Assembly (NCBI RefSeq): GCF_016862555.1
Contig: NZ_BONE01000028.1
Span: 37,665-101,664 of the forward strand
Length of the DNA: 64,000 bases
Direction: 5' to 3'
DNA from: Asanoa siamensis
Lineage (GTDB): Bacteria > Actinomycetota > Actinomycetes > Mycobacteriales > Micromonosporaceae
Shown here piece by piece: positions 20,005 through 28,528 of the stretch. Both the position numbers and the translations under genes were made by a program. The notes under the pieces are model-generated. The model was not told the origin of the DNA. It saw only the letters and a program-made list of their open reading frames with translations, and did no database searches. Numbering within the stretch: the first letter of the stretch is position 1; every line of letters starts with the position of its first letter.

Positions 20005-20697
20005 TCAGTTCCGGGGCAACACGGAAAGCGCCAACCGGCTCTGCGCCGACAGCGTCACGAGGCTCGGCCCATCTCGGCGGGGCACGACGACGTCGACCAC
20101 AACCTGACCGTCGGTCTGCGGGGCGCCAACGTTCGCCACGGTCGCCTCGATGGCCTGCGGGGCGGCCGGCGGCTGATTGGTGGGCTTGGCGTCCGGTACG
20201 ACGGCCACGCGCGGATCTGGGGTCACCACCAGCAGCACCTTGTCGCCGCGGCGCAGCGGCGTGGCCGGCATCTGCGCAGGTTTGAGCTCGATGCCGAACA
20301 ACTGCTCGCCGGGCGCGGGGATCGGCGTGTCCGTGATCTGTTCCGCGGTGAGCAGAGTGCCTGGGACCAGGTCGACCCGCGCGTACCGGCCGACGTATTT
20401 GCCCCGATCACGTGCGGGAATCGGCTGCAGGCCTGGTGCCTTGTTGACGTTGACCACGCGCAGGTCGTCCTCGCCAACCTGAACGCCGACCGCGACCGGC
20501 CGGGCGATCGCCAGGAACGATGCGGGCCCGCTCGCGGCGGTGTACGCCCAGGCGCTGAGTGTGCCGAGCACGGTCAGAACCACGCCGAGCGCGACCAACA
20601 TCGGGCTGCGCCGTCGAGGCTGGACGCGGGCGACGGTCGGCGCCGTAGGCCCGGTTGGGCTGGCAGTGCCTGGGCGGGTGGGGGCGGTCAGGCTCAT
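20005..20697 (-). CDS. SAF-domain protein (CpaB/RcpC-like)
   Basis: A 230-residue protein with a Pro/Thr-rich cytoplasmic N-terminus, one transmembrane helix (about 33-53, MLVALGVVLTVLGTLSAWAY) and an exported SAF/beta-clip region (VAVGVQVGEDDLRVVNV; YARVDLVPGTLLTAEQI; LRRGDKVLLVVTP). CpaB/RcpC proteins stabilise the outer part of Tad machines and bind cell wall; in Gram-positives the role is less clear. The start overlaps the stop of the secreted-protein gene as ATGA (20694-20697). Confidence 0.78.
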   Translation of the reverse strand: MSLTAPTRPGTASPTGPTAPTVARVQPRRRSPMLVALGVVLTVLGTLSAWAYTAASGPASFLAIARPVAVGVQVGEDDLRVVNVNKAPGLQPIPARDRGKYVGRYARVDLVPGTLLTAEQITDTPIPAPGEQLFGIELKPAQMPATPLRRGDKVLLVVTPDPRVAVVPDAKPTNQPPAAPQAIEATVANVGAPQTDGQVVVDVVVPRRDGPSLVTLSAQSRLALSVLPRN

Positions 20698-21608
20698 CGG
20701 GTTACCACCTGCAACTCGTCGATCTGAACTGTGGTTTGCGACAGGCGGGTGGCGGTGGCGTCACCGCGCTCGCCGCCCCCGACGACCCACCACTGGATGG
20801 TCCAGGTGGCAGTGGCCGTGACGGTGAACAAGCCGCCGGGGGGAGTGGGGCGCTCGTACCGGTAGCCGCAATCTGGTGACGGAGCGCCACCGAAGGCGGG
20901 CCGGTACGCCGTGCCGGGGGTTGTGCAGGTCACGCTTCCGCCATCACCCATAGCCCAGACAACCCTGGTCACCTCGGCCCGCGCAGTGACCGCCAGCCCG
21001 GGGACTGCTGCGGTCCGGCTGACGGGGCCCCAACTCGTCGGGGTCTGGGCGGTCCACATCCACACGGGTAGGCCGACGAGGCCCCGGCCGGTGGATTGAG
21101 GAGCCACGCTGATCTGGGGTTTGCCCATCGGCAGCGCCCGGATCGCCCGGGCGGCGAGCTGGGCGGGCGTGATCGAGCCGGGCTGCCCAGGCGGGGGACT
21201 CTGTCGCCACACCGGCGTGCCCAGGAAGTCACCGAAGCAACGCTGGCGGTAAATGGCCCCGTCGCCGGGTGCGTGGCCCTCCCACACGGGGTCGCCAGCG
21301 GCGGGCTGTGGGGACTCCAGGATGTAGTAGCACCCGTCGGACTCGTTGAACCACCCGAAGCCCTCTTGGAAGCAGCTCACCCATTGGCCCTGCCACTCGC
21401 ACGTATTGGTGCTTCCGCCGCTGGGGTCGCCGTCGTCCCCGCCGCCGCCCTCACCGGGGCCGCCGGGCGTCTCCACCACTAACCAGCAGTATTCGCCGTC
21501 GGGCGTGCACTGGTAGTAGTCGGCATACGCGGGACCGGCCGAGACGAGCGCGAAAGCCGCCGTGGCGATGACGGCCGAGGCGACCGCGCCGATCCGGCGG
21601 GTCAACAT
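20694..21608 (-). CDS. Secreted protein of the Tad locus, Cys/Trp-rich
   Basis: A 304-residue protein from ATG 21608, with GGAG eight bases upstream. A clear signal peptide ends VSAGPAYA before DYYQC. The mature part is rich in Gly, Trp and Cys (YYQCTPDGEYCW; TNTCEWQGQWVSCFQEGFGW; CYYILESP; QRCFGDF), then a Pro-rich segment and a beta-rich domain with TARAEVTRVVWAMGDGGSVTC and TATWTIQWWV, reminiscent of a PKD/Ig-like fold. Homologues in actinobacterial Tad loci are often mislabelled ATP/GTP-binding proteins; no nucleotide-binding motif is visible. It could be a pilus tip or cell-wall component. It overlaps the preceding lipoprotein gene by seven bases. Confidence 0.72.
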   Translation of the reverse strand: MLTRRIGAVASAVIATAAFALVSAGPAYADYYQCTPDGEYCWLVVETPGGPGEGGGGDDGDPSGGSTNTCEWQGQWVSCFQEGFGWFNESDGCYYILESPQPAAGDPVWEGHAPGDGAIYRQRCFGDFLGTPVWRQSPPPGQPGSITPAQLAARAIRALPMGKPQISVAPQSTGRGLVGLPVWMWTAQTPTSWGPVSRTAAVPGLAVTARAEVTRVVWAMGDGGSVTCTTPGTAYRPAFGGAPSPDCGYRYERPTPPGGLFTVTATATWTIQWWVVGGGERGDATATRLSQTTVQIDELQVVTR

Positions 21609-22174
21609 GGCCGGCTCCGATCGCCGGTGGACTCGAAGATGTACCACCGGTTATTGACACTCTTGGCCTTGCTGACCACGACATACTTCTTCGCCTGGTT
21701 ACTCGGCGCCGGCATCGGCTTGCCGGTCTTTGCGCTGACGGTCACGACCGCGGTGGTGTCGCGGCAATCCTCGATCGTGACGATCGCCGGGCTGGCATCC
21801 AAGTCGACGTCGACGACCGTCGGATCCCAGATGGACTCGCCTCGGCTGACGACACCGGCCTCCCTCATCTGCGCGAACGAGTTGACGAGTTGACCGAGCA
21901 GCGGCTCGGCGGCGTACTTCGGCAGTTCCTTCGACTTGAAGTCCGCCTTACTGGCGGCCGCCTGGTAGGCCGTGCGGTAAAAGCTGTAGACAGCCATCAC
22001 GTCCGTGCGCGCCTGAGCCTGGGCTGGATCCTCCGTGGCGCTGGGTGCCACCACCGTCGGCGATCCGGCCAGCCCGGGAGTCGCAGCCTCATCTGAACAG
22101 GCGGCGCCGGTGATCAGCACTCCACATGCTGACGCGACGAGCAGCAGCCGGGCGCGGTCGGTGCGTCGCCTCAT
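21602..22174 (-). CDS. Lipoprotein, first gene of the Tad operon
   Basis: A 190-residue protein with a lipoprotein signal peptide: MRRRTDRARLLLV, hydrophobic core, lipobox LITGAAC. The mature region contains a helical segment (DVMAVYSFYRTAYQAAASKA) and a beta-rich end (IVTIEDCRDTTAVVTV; YVVVSKAKSVNNRWYIF) resembling NTF2-like secreted proteins. GGAGGAGA lies upstream of the ATG. It probably opens the Tad transcript, about 100 bases downstream of the candidate promoter at 22279-22307. Function unknown; a periplasmic accessory of pilus assembly is inference. Confidence 0.75.
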   Translation of the reverse strand: MRRRTDRARLLLVASACGVLITGAACSDEAATPGLAGSPTVVAPSATEDPAQAQARTDVMAVYSFYRTAYQAAASKADFKSKELPKYAAEPLLGQLVNSFAQMREAGVVSRGESIWDPTVVDVDLDASPAIVTIEDCRDTTAVVTVSAKTGKPMPAPSNQAKKYVVVSKAKSVNNRWYIFESTGDRSRPC

Positions 22175-22278
22175 GATGTTGTCTCCTCCCCATGCCGGCC
22201 GATGCGCGGCTTACGGTGATGAACGCCTATGCGCCTCGTTCAGACGTCCGCTGACCTGGATCATGCTAACGGGGTATC

Positions 22279-22307
22279 ATTATATAGAACGTTGGAGTCC
22301 TCGTCTA
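22279..22307 (-). promoter_or_regulatory. Candidate sigma-70-type promoter of the Tad operon
   Basis: On the minus strand TATAAT (22284-22279) lies 17 bases downstream of TAGACG (22307-22302), a fair -35 match. Transcription would start near 22272, about 100 bases before the lipoprotein start at 22174. It sits in an AT-rich patch between asnB and the Tad genes. Confidence 0.5.
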
Positions 22308-22310
22308 CCG

Positions 22311-24179
22311 TCACCGAATGAAAACCCGGTAGTCCGCCAGCCAGGTGTTCACGTCGAGCAAGTAGCCGAGTTTCATTTCGTTCCGCCAATCGGTGGCGCG
22401 GCCGGCGAGAAGGTGGCGAATCGCAGCCGCGTCGACGAGCGGATGGATTGGCGATGTCGGGTCGGTGATCACAGCGTGAAGGCGTTCGCGCACGGTCGCC
22501 TGCCACGCGCTCATGGCGTGCGACGACGGGTAGCCGCTCTTGGCCCGCCACGTGACCTGTTCCGGGAGGAGGTCAGCGACCGCATGGCGGAGCAGGCCCT
22601 TCGCATGGCCGCCAAGCCGGCGGGTGCCCGCTGGCACGTTGTAGACGTAGGCGAGCAGGCGGTGGTCGAGGAAGGGCACGCGCGTTTCGACACCAGACGC
22701 CATCGCCAACCGGTCGGCGCGGTCCAGCAGGAAACGTAGATAGTGGGTGATCGTCAGATGAATCGCCTGGCGCCGCCAGCGAAGGATGGACGGCTCGCCC
22801 TGAACGCGGGGCACGACGCGCAGCGCGTCGGCGCGTTTCTGGGCCTCGTAGTCCCTCGGTCTCATCGTGGCGTCGGCCTCGCGGGACAGCACGTCGACGG
22901 GGGAACCGAATGTCCGTGACCACGGCCAGCCCAGAGGCTTGATGTCGGCGACATCGTCGTGCCAGCCGTATCCCGAGAAGACCTCGTCTGCGCCTTCGCC
23001 AGACAAAACGACGGGCGCGGTCCCAGAGACCTCCCGGAAGAGGAGGTACAGACTGACGTTGACGTTGGTGGGGCCGGGCAGGTCCAGGGCATGGAGTGTG
23101 GCGCGTTCAGCGGCGACGAGGTCCTCGGCGCTGACCTGCACGGTGTGGTGCGCTGAGCCGATGTGTGCTGCGGCCGCGTCCGCGTAAGGGGCATCGCGGT
23201 CGACGTGGATGAGCGACGGTCCAGAGGCGCTGCCGCCTAGATAGTCGATGGTGAAGCTGTGAAGTTTGCCCTGCCCATTCGCCGCGAACTCCGCAGCTGC
23301 TAGCGCGGCGATCGCGGAGGAATCCACGCCGCCGGAGAGAAGCGCGGCGACCGGGCGGTCGGCGACAAGGTGGGAGCGGACCAGTTCTTGTAGTCGGAAT
23401 CTGACCGTGGCGACTGAGGTCTCGGCGTCGTCTGTGTGTTCGTGCGGTTCCAACGCCCAGTACCGCGACGTGTTGATGCCGTTGTGGTCCATTACCGCCA
23501 GGTGCGCGGGTTCGAGCTCGTGAATGCCGCGGAATACAGCGGAGCCGGGGGAGCGGCAGGGGAACATGGCAAACAGCTCGTTGAGCCCGTCGGCGTCGAC
23601 CTGCGGCGAGATCTCAGGGTGAGCGAGCAAGCCCTTGATCTCGGATGCGAACGCGAGTCCAGCTGCCACCGGGGCGAAGAACAGCGGCTTGATTCCGAGC
23701 CGGTCCCTGGCGAGCACGAGCCGGCCGTTCTGGGGGTCCCAGATCGCGAGGGCGAACATCCCCTCGAGGTGGTCGACGAATGCGGTTCCCCACCGCAGGT
23801 AGGCCGCGAGTACGACCTCTGTGTCGGACCTCGTTCGGAACGGCGGCACATGTGGCCGCAGTTGCTCGCGGAGATCGTCGGCGTTGTAGAGCTCGCCGTT
23901 GTAGACGATGGTCGCTTTCAGGCGGTGGGCCAGCGGTGACAGAATCAACGGCCGCCCAGACGGGGGTGTCCTGTGGAGCGGCATCCTCGACATCGGCTGG
24001 GCGCCCCCGTCGGCATCGATGATGGCCAGTCGGCGCTGTCCGAGGAGGACGTGGGTGTCGACGAATGTGCCGTGACCGTCTGGGCCTCGGTGGCTCTGCA
24101 CGCTCGTCATCAGGGAGATGACGTCAGTCCGATTGGTGAGGTCGCGGGTCAGGTCGACCCATCCAGCGATACCGCACAT
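22311..24179 (-). CDS. asnB: Asparagine synthetase (glutamine-hydrolysing), AsnB type
   Basis: A full-length 622-residue enzyme making asparagine or amidating another carboxylate with glutamine as nitrogen donor. Cys2 of MCGIAG is the glutaminase nucleophile; HRGPDG (30-35) and YNGELYN are conserved substrate-site motifs. The synthetase domain has the PP-loop LLSGGVDSS (280-288), followed by SGEGADEVFSGYGWH and a conserved FLDHRLLAY. GGGGGA precedes the ATG. The location between a lipoprotein gene and the Tad operon is unusual for a housekeeping asnB. AsnB-like enzymes in gene clusters often amidate natural products or cell-wall precursors, so another substrate is possible; nothing seen decides this. 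Confidence 0.92.
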   Translation of the reverse strand: MCGIAGWVDLTRDLTNRTDVISLMTSVQSHRGPDGHGTFVDTHVLLGQRRLAIIDADGGAQPMSRMPLHRTPPSGRPLILSPLAHRLKATIVYNGELYNADDLREQLRPHVPPFRTRSDTEVVLAAYLRWGTAFVDHLEGMFALAIWDPQNGRLVLARDRLGIKPLFFAPVAAGLAFASEIKGLLAHPEISPQVDADGLNELFAMFPCRSPGSAVFRGIHELEPAHLAVMDHNGINTSRYWALEPHEHTDDAETSVATVRFRLQELVRSHLVADRPVAALLSGGVDSSAIAALAAAEFAANGQGKLHSFTIDYLGGSASGPSLIHVDRDAPYADAAAAHIGSAHHTVQVSAEDLVAAERATLHALDLPGPTNVNVSLYLLFREVSGTAPVVLSGEGADEVFSGYGWHDDVADIKPLGWPWSRTFGSPVDVLSREADATMRPRDYEAQKRADALRVVPRVQGEPSILRWRRQAIHLTITHYLRFLLDRADRLAMASGVETRVPFLDHRLLAYVYNVPAGTRRLGGHAKGLLRHAVADLLPEQVTWRAKSGYPSSHAMSAWQATVRERLHAVITDPTSPIHPLVDAAAIRHLLAGRATDWRNEMKLGYLLDVNTWLADYRVFIR

Positions 24180-24371
24180 GCTGTTCCCCCGGAGCCCTTG
24201 TGGTGGTGAGGTGGTCGTATTGAGCTGTCGTGAATGGCTTTGGTGGCGATGGTCCGTAGCCCCGGCCGGGCGCCGGCGCGATGTGCCAGGCGCCGTCGGC
24301 AGCTTGAGCAGGTGGAACCGGCACGCGGAGGGCCCGCGGCGGCCGGTGAGGTCGCCGTCGCGGGGTTTGGA

Positions 24372-24923
24372 CTAACTGCCTTGCGTGTCGACTCTCGCGG
24401 CGCGCCAGCCGTCGACCGAGTAGGTGCATGTGATGCGGAGGGTTCCACCGTCGGTCTTGACGTTCATAGTCGCGATCAGGTTCGTCATCGTGACCGGCTC
24501 GGGCATGCCCTGCACCTGTGTGGACTTGATGATCTGGGGGTCGATGGTGTCGAGGTACTTGTTCATCTGTGGGTCGGCCAACGGCTTGACCTGGCCGAGC
24601 CATGCCTCTTTCGAGAGCGTTGGCTGAGACCATGCCTGCGCGAATTTCCCGACGCAGTCCTCAGCACCGGGATACTTCGAACCGTTACCCGATCCTCCCG
24701 GAGCGCCTGTAGGCGTTGACGACTGATCGCCGAGGCCGCGCTGGACCAACGGCGGATTGCCACCCGAGCCTTCGTACGGGTCGTCGGACCCGCTGCACCC
24801 GGCGACGGCGACTGCCAGCAGAAGGGCCATGGCGCCGGCGAGAAGTCGTGGAACGCCGCCGGTCCGCAGGCGCGGCCGACGCCGAGCCTCGGCCTGCGCT
24901 GGCGCCAGTTGGGTGTGATGCAT
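24372..24923 (-). CDS. Lipoprotein of unknown function
   Basis: A 183-residue protein with a long basic N-terminus, a hydrophobic core and a lipobox LAVAVAGC (Cys about residue 43). The mature part has a Gly/Ser/Pro spacer, then a region with KFAQAWSQPTLSKEAWLGQV and a beta-rich end (RITCTYSVDGW), similar in design to the lipoprotein at 21602-22174. That resemblance suggests an NTF2-like or related secreted fold. It lies 192 bases upstream of asnB on the same strand and may be co-transcribed. No further function can be assigned. Confidence 0.62.
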   Translation of the reverse strand: MHHTQLAPAQAEARRRPRLRTGGVPRLLAGAMALLLAVAVAGCSGSDDPYEGSGGNPPLVQRGLGDQSSTPTGAPGGSGNGSKYPGAEDCVGKFAQAWSQPTLSKEAWLGQVKPLADPQMNKYLDTIDPQIIKSTQVQGMPEPVTMTNLIATMNVKTDGGTLRITCTYSVDGWRAARVDTQGS

Positions 24924-25069
24924 GATCGCTTACTCCTAGGGTGTGTAGTGATCGGCTTGTCGTGCAGGCTCATCTGCGGTGTCGGCTGCAGCAATGGCGG
25001 CGGGCAGCGGCACCCTGAGGAAGGTGGAAGGGCTAGGGTTCCGGCCACGGGCGCGGTGGCTGAGGCGTC

Positions 25070-25660
25070 TCATCGCAGCGTTGCCGCCGCGGGCTGTGGT
25101 TCGCTGCGGTGTACCTGGGAGCCAGCGCCTGGGGAAACCGCGGCCCACTCCGGCAGTTGCAGACGGTAAGAGCTGCTCGCCTCCGCCGTGTGAACCGGCT
25201 CAAGGTATCTAGCGGCCGTCAACCGCGTCAGCATGCGACGCAGGCCTACCGGTCGCGTGTTGGTGGCAAGCAGGACCGCCCTGCCGGTCGGATCGCCGTC
25301 CAGTTCGACGGACCCGGCGCGACGAAGCCGGGTCGCTAGGACGTTGGCGAGGGCAACGATGTGGCCCCCCTGCCAGATCGTGGTGACTCTGGCCTGCCAG
25401 ACCATCGCGAATCCGTCTGGATCAGCTGCCGGATCGACCGCCATCGTCGTTCGAGCGATCAGGATCTCAGCACTGGCGAGGATCTCCTGCCGAGGTCCTG
25501 TGCTCGGCCGGCGGCGGGCCACGATGTGGCAGTGCCAGCCGACTGTCGTCATCGAAAGGACGCGGGCGACCGCCCGACCGTCGTGGACCGCGAGCAGGCG
25601 CCCGCGGATGCTGGTAGACGGTTGCTCTGTATCGCCAGGGGCGAGCGGCACGGTGATCAT
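25070..25660 (-). CDS. Small partner protein of decarboxylase 1 (unknown family)
   Basis: A 196-residue protein with no recognised domain. Its ATG overlaps the decarboxylase stop as ATGA (25657-25660). It is clearly paralogous to the protein at 51348-51899, which also overlaps a decarboxylase gene: both have a beta-rich N-terminus (RGRLLAVHDGRA versus RRVLAIRGGTA), a central motif of the form M-x-VDP-xx-DPDG-x-AM-x-W, a GGH-xxx-LA-xx-L motif and a C-terminal part resembling a winged helix (LRRMLTRLTAARYLEPV). The repeated pairing suggests a dedicated regulator or subunit of the decarboxylase. Function is inference only. Confidence 0.7.
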   Translation of the reverse strand: MITVPLAPGDTEQPSTSIRGRLLAVHDGRAVARVLSMTTVGWHCHIVARRRPSTGPRQEILASAEILIARTTMAVDPAADPDGFAMVWQARVTTIWQGGHIVALANVLATRLRRAGSVELDGDPTGRAVLLATNTRPVGLRRMLTRLTAARYLEPVHTAEASSSYRLQLPEWAAVSPGAGSQVHRSEPQPAAATLR

Positions 25661-26940
25661 CGCACGGCCCTCCTTCGACGGAGCCGCACGGATTCAGCGA
25701 CGTCGTCGCAGAACGCGTCGATTTGCGCTGTCGTGATGCGAGGCATGCAAATCAGGTGACTGATGGATCCACTGGTGGCGAGGTGCCAGCGCTGGATGAC
25801 CTCGTCGGCTGGACGATCAAGGACGACGGTCATGGCGTGGGGGTGTCGCCAGGCCCAGACTCCGACGTCGCGGAGCCGCATGACGGTGTAGTTGGCGATC
25901 CGACGTGCGTGATCGGCCCGGGCCCGAAGGCCCTCTTCTCCCTCGATAAGGAGTGCGTACCAGAGCATGACTGGCCCGTGTCCCGAGCGTGAGCTCAGGA
26001 GGGTGTTGGCGGTGGTCCCGACGTAGGCTATACGCCGCGCCGCGGCGTCCATGTGGGCACGATGGGTCAGGACAACGCCGGACGGGATAGGAGCACCCAA
26101 GAACTTGTGACCGCTGACGCTGACGCTGTCAACGTCAGCCAGCCCAAACGGTGGACGAAGCTGTGGCGGCAGTAGCGCCAGCGGAATGCCGGAGAGCGCG
26201 GCGTCGGCGTGGATGTAGCGGCGGGTGATGCCGGCCTGGTCGAGGATGGCCGTGATGGCGGCGACGTCGTCAACCGCCTCGGTCATGGTGGTGCCGATCG
26301 TCGCGACGACGATTACCTGCGGGGGCTGCCATTGGCGGCGTCGGGCTTGGCGGCGAACGGCGCGGTCCAGGGCGGCTAGGTCGAGGACGCCCGTCTCGTC
26401 GGTGGGAATCGAGACGGCAGGCAATCCGAGGGTATAGGCCCATCGACTGACGCTGAAGTGTGCGTCGGCGGAGTGATAGACCACCGCGTGCGGGTACAGG
26501 CTTCGGGCCTGCAGAAGGGCCCAGCCGATGGCTTCGGAGCTGCCTGAAGTGACGTACCCCCAGACCTTGCGCGGGTCGGGGGCCAGCAGCCGCGCAAACC
26601 AGTCGACGACCTGCCGCTCGAAGGCCTTCGTGTGCGCCGGGAACGCCGAACCCTGAGCCACGGGATCGCCGATGTTGTTGAGCACGTAGCCCATGAGGGG
26701 GAGCAGATCGGTGACGTCCAGGTCGTAAGCAGTGGGGAACCCGATGCTGGTCAGGCGATCCTGGTCAAGGAACTGGCAGAACCCGGCTATGACCGAGCGG
26801 GCGTGCTCGCGGCGCTGGAGCCTGTCCCCTTTATTCTGGTGAGCGGCCTGGAGGTTCACCTTGGCGTCGAGATGAGGACCATCGGAGGACCAGAGCATCG
26901 CTTGGGACAGGTCGGCCGGCGCCGTTGCGATCGTGCTCAT
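25657..26940 (-). CDS. PLP-dependent decarboxylase, histidine-decarboxylase-like (module 1)
   Basis: A 427-residue group II PLP decarboxylase. PLP-binding Lys is K279 in SVSGHKFLGAP; the ring-stacking His is H161 (SADAHFSVSRW) and the pyridine-binding Asp is D246 (HADAALSG). The segments IGFPTAYDLD, GYVTSGSSEA, ATIGTTMTEAVDD and HLATSGSISHL align by eye with the well-known Morganella-type histidine decarboxylase, which is about 50 residues shorter at the N-terminus. Histidine to histamine is the best guess; another aromatic or basic amino acid is possible. The start overlaps the MarR gene stop (26937-26940) and the end overlaps the partner gene, so the three form one operon. A second copy is at 51899-53200. 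Confidence 0.85.
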   Translation of the reverse strand: MSTIATAPADLSQAMLWSSDGPHLDAKVNLQAAHQNKGDRLQRREHARSVIAGFCQFLDQDRLTSIGFPTAYDLDVTDLLPLMGYVLNNIGDPVAQGSAFPAHTKAFERQVVDWFARLLAPDPRKVWGYVTSGSSEAIGWALLQARSLYPHAVVYHSADAHFSVSRWAYTLGLPAVSIPTDETGVLDLAALDRAVRRQARRRQWQPPQVIVVATIGTTMTEAVDDVAAITAILDQAGITRRYIHADAALSGIPLALLPPQLRPPFGLADVDSVSVSGHKFLGAPIPSGVVLTHRAHMDAAARRIAYVGTTANTLLSSRSGHGPVMLWYALLIEGEEGLRARADHARRIANYTVMRLRDVGVWAWRHPHAMTVVLDRPADEVIQRWHLATSGSISHLICMPRITTAQIDAFCDDVAESVRLRRRRAVR

Positions 26941-27404
26941 GCCGCGTCCCGTGCCGTCCGCGCCCGCGCGGCCAGGTCCCGGGACCGGTCGGCAACGTAG
27001 GTGAGATCCTCGACGAGGCTCTCGACCGAGTCAGGCACGCCAGCCAAGATGAGCCGCTCCTGGTCGCCGATGAGGCGACCGACTCGTGCGGCGAACGCCT
27101 CGCCCACGGGCGTCGGCCGCAGACTGTCGCCGCGCCCAGCAGATCCAGCGCGCCGCTCGACGAACTCGCGCTGTACCAGCACGGCGAGGATCTCGGCTAT
27201 CCGCGCGCGTGAGGTCCCGGTCTTGGCGACGACCGCGCGAACCTGGAGATTGGGCTCGGAACAGATCAGGGCGAGCGCGTCGAACTCCGACCAGCGCAGG
27301 TCTTCGTCACGAAGCACCGTTCGCTCAAGATGTGCGCGCAGGCTATTTGTCGTCCGGCACAGCTGCGACAAAAGCCCATTGCGGACGCAGCTCTCGTACA
27401 TCAT
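26937..27404 (-). CDS. MarR-family transcriptional regulator
   Basis: A 155-residue protein with the MarR layout: N-terminal helix, winged helix (LRWSEFDALALICSEPNLQV, VVAKTGTSRARIAEILAVLV recognition region, wing with RRAGSAGRGDSLRPTPVG) and a C-terminal dimer helix. It is the first gene of the minus-strand decarboxylase operon, diverging from the XRE gene. It probably represses this operon in response to a ligand, perhaps the amino acid or amine; the ligand is inference. Confidence 0.82.
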   Translation of the reverse strand: MMYESCVRNGLLSQLCRTTNSLRAHLERTVLRDEDLRWSEFDALALICSEPNLQVRAVVAKTGTSRARIAEILAVLVQREFVERRAGSAGRGDSLRPTPVGEAFAARVGRLIGDQERLILAGVPDSVESLVEDLTYVADRSRDLAARARTARDAA

Positions 27405-27851
27405 GACCCGACCCGGGCTGCGTCAACGACCGACGGGATGCCCGGCTCTGCGGGCGTGTTCTGGTCCATGGCTCGGCACTCTCCTCGCGGACGAGTTGGC
27501 CGTGACAGCACTGGCGAAGCGCGCGGTCCGCGCGCACGTCTTCGCCGGTCCCCGTTTGCTGTCACGGCTCCCGGCGCGGACCAGGCGTCGGAGCCCCACC
27601 CACGCGGGGATCTCAAGTGGGTCGCCGGAGATCCCCGCGCGTGAGGGCGGGTCTTGCGTCGCGGTGCCAGAGGAACCAGCCCCCCAGTGTCAACCGAGCG
27701 GATCCTCAGTAACCCGCCATCAACAACCCTCAGTTGACGACGCATTGGAGCTTAGGACCCAACACCCGCTGTCTGTCAACCCATGCATGAGATAGCCTTC
27801 CACGGCGGGGGTCGACGTAGTTGACAGCAGCAGAAGACCGGGGGTCTTTCG
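27405..27851. promoter_or_regulatory. Divergent MarR/XRE control region with four GTTGAC sites
   Basis: No gene is seen in these 447 bases. GTCAAC/GTTGAC occurs at 27689, 27733, 27775 and 27820, i.e. every 42-45 bases, about four helical turns. The last two extend to the inverted pair TGTCAAC (27774-27780) and GTTGACA (27820-27826), the latter only 25 bases before the XRE start. A GTTGACA pair with the same 44-base spacing lies upstream of the lipoprotein gene at 35803-36582. These look like half-sites for a regulator; some may be -35 elements. Confidence 0.4.
27603..27639. repeat. 12-bp inverted repeat in the divergent region
   Basis: CGCGGGGATCTC (27603-27614) pairs perfectly with GAGATCCCCGCG (27628-27639) around a 13-base loop. 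There is no T-run on either side, so a simple intrinsic terminator is unlikely; it may attenuate one of the divergent transcripts. Confidence 0.5.
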
Positions 27852-28364
27852 ATGACGAATCGCGACGGGCCGCCGGTCCTGCGCACCTTGGGGGATCGAC
27901 TCACCTATCTCTTCGAAACGGTGCGCGAGCCGGGCTCTCGCCCCTCCTACCGGGCGGTCGCCGAAGCGATCAAATCCGAGCAGGGCGTTGTGATGTCGGC
28001 GCAGTACATCAACCAGCTGGCCAACGGGGAACGGGAAAACCCCGGACTGGTCCAGCTGACGGCGATCGCGACATACTTCGGCGTCACGCCTGGATACCTG
28101 CTCGGCGAACACGCCCACGTCGAGCGATTTGCCGGCGAGCTGCAGCGTCTCGCTGAGGCGGTCGCGATGCGCGAGCAGGTGCAGCAGCTGATGGACGACA
28201 CCATGCAGGAGCCCGCCGTCCAACAGATCGTGCTCAGGGCGCGCGGGGTGTCCCCGGCGCACCTCGAGCTCGTGGCGGAAATGTTGGCGAAGGTGCGGCG
28301 GATGGAAGGGCTCGACGACGCCGACGGTGACGAGAGCTCGCCACAGGACTGGCGGAGGGTCTGA
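27852..28364 (+). CDS. XRE-family DNA-binding regulator
   Basis: A 170-residue protein. The N-terminal helix-turn-helix (about 10-75) reads LGDRLTYLFETV, YRAVAEAIKSEQGVVMSAQYI, then a recognition segment NQLANGERENPGLVQLTAIA and FGVTPGYLL, the form seen in regulators paired with ImmA/IrrE-type peptidases. The C-terminal part is helical. It is followed by the peptidase gene and membrane protein, a gene order known in many actinobacteria. It likely represses its own operon and may be cleaved by the peptidase; that is known for ICEBs1 ImmR/ImmA and is inference here. Confidence 0.85.
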   Translation: MTNRDGPPVLRTLGDRLTYLFETVREPGSRPSYRAVAEAIKSEQGVVMSAQYINQLANGERENPGLVQLTAIATYFGVTPGYLLGEHAHVERFAGELQRLAEAVAMREQVQQLMDDTMQEPAVQQIVLRARGVSPAHLELVAEMLAKVRRMEGLDDADGDESSPQDWRRV

Positions 28365-28403
28365 CGTGGGCCCGGCGAAGGTGTCGCGTTGCGAACCTCA
28401 ACG

Positions 28404-28421
28404 CGTCACGCCATAGTGACG
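28404..28421. promoter_or_regulatory. Inverted repeat between the XRE and ImmA genes
   Basis: CGTCAC-GCCATA-GTGACG is a 6-bp perfect inverted repeat with a 6-base spacer in the 164-base gap before the peptidase gene. It is a candidate operator for a dimeric regulator. No promoter hexamers are clear. Confidence 0.3.
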
Positions 28422-28528
28422 TCTTGATCGACTGAACGTGATGTCCGCACTGTGGCGCCACCGGCCTTGCCCTTGCGGGCCGGGGACCAGGCTCGCGGCA
28501 CGACCTGCCATAAGGGAGTGGATCTTGG

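Noticed and set aside
19038..20285. Plus-strand frame of 415 codons across tadZ and the SAF gene
   Set aside because: Opposes clear TadZ and SAF motifs; no protein-like features.
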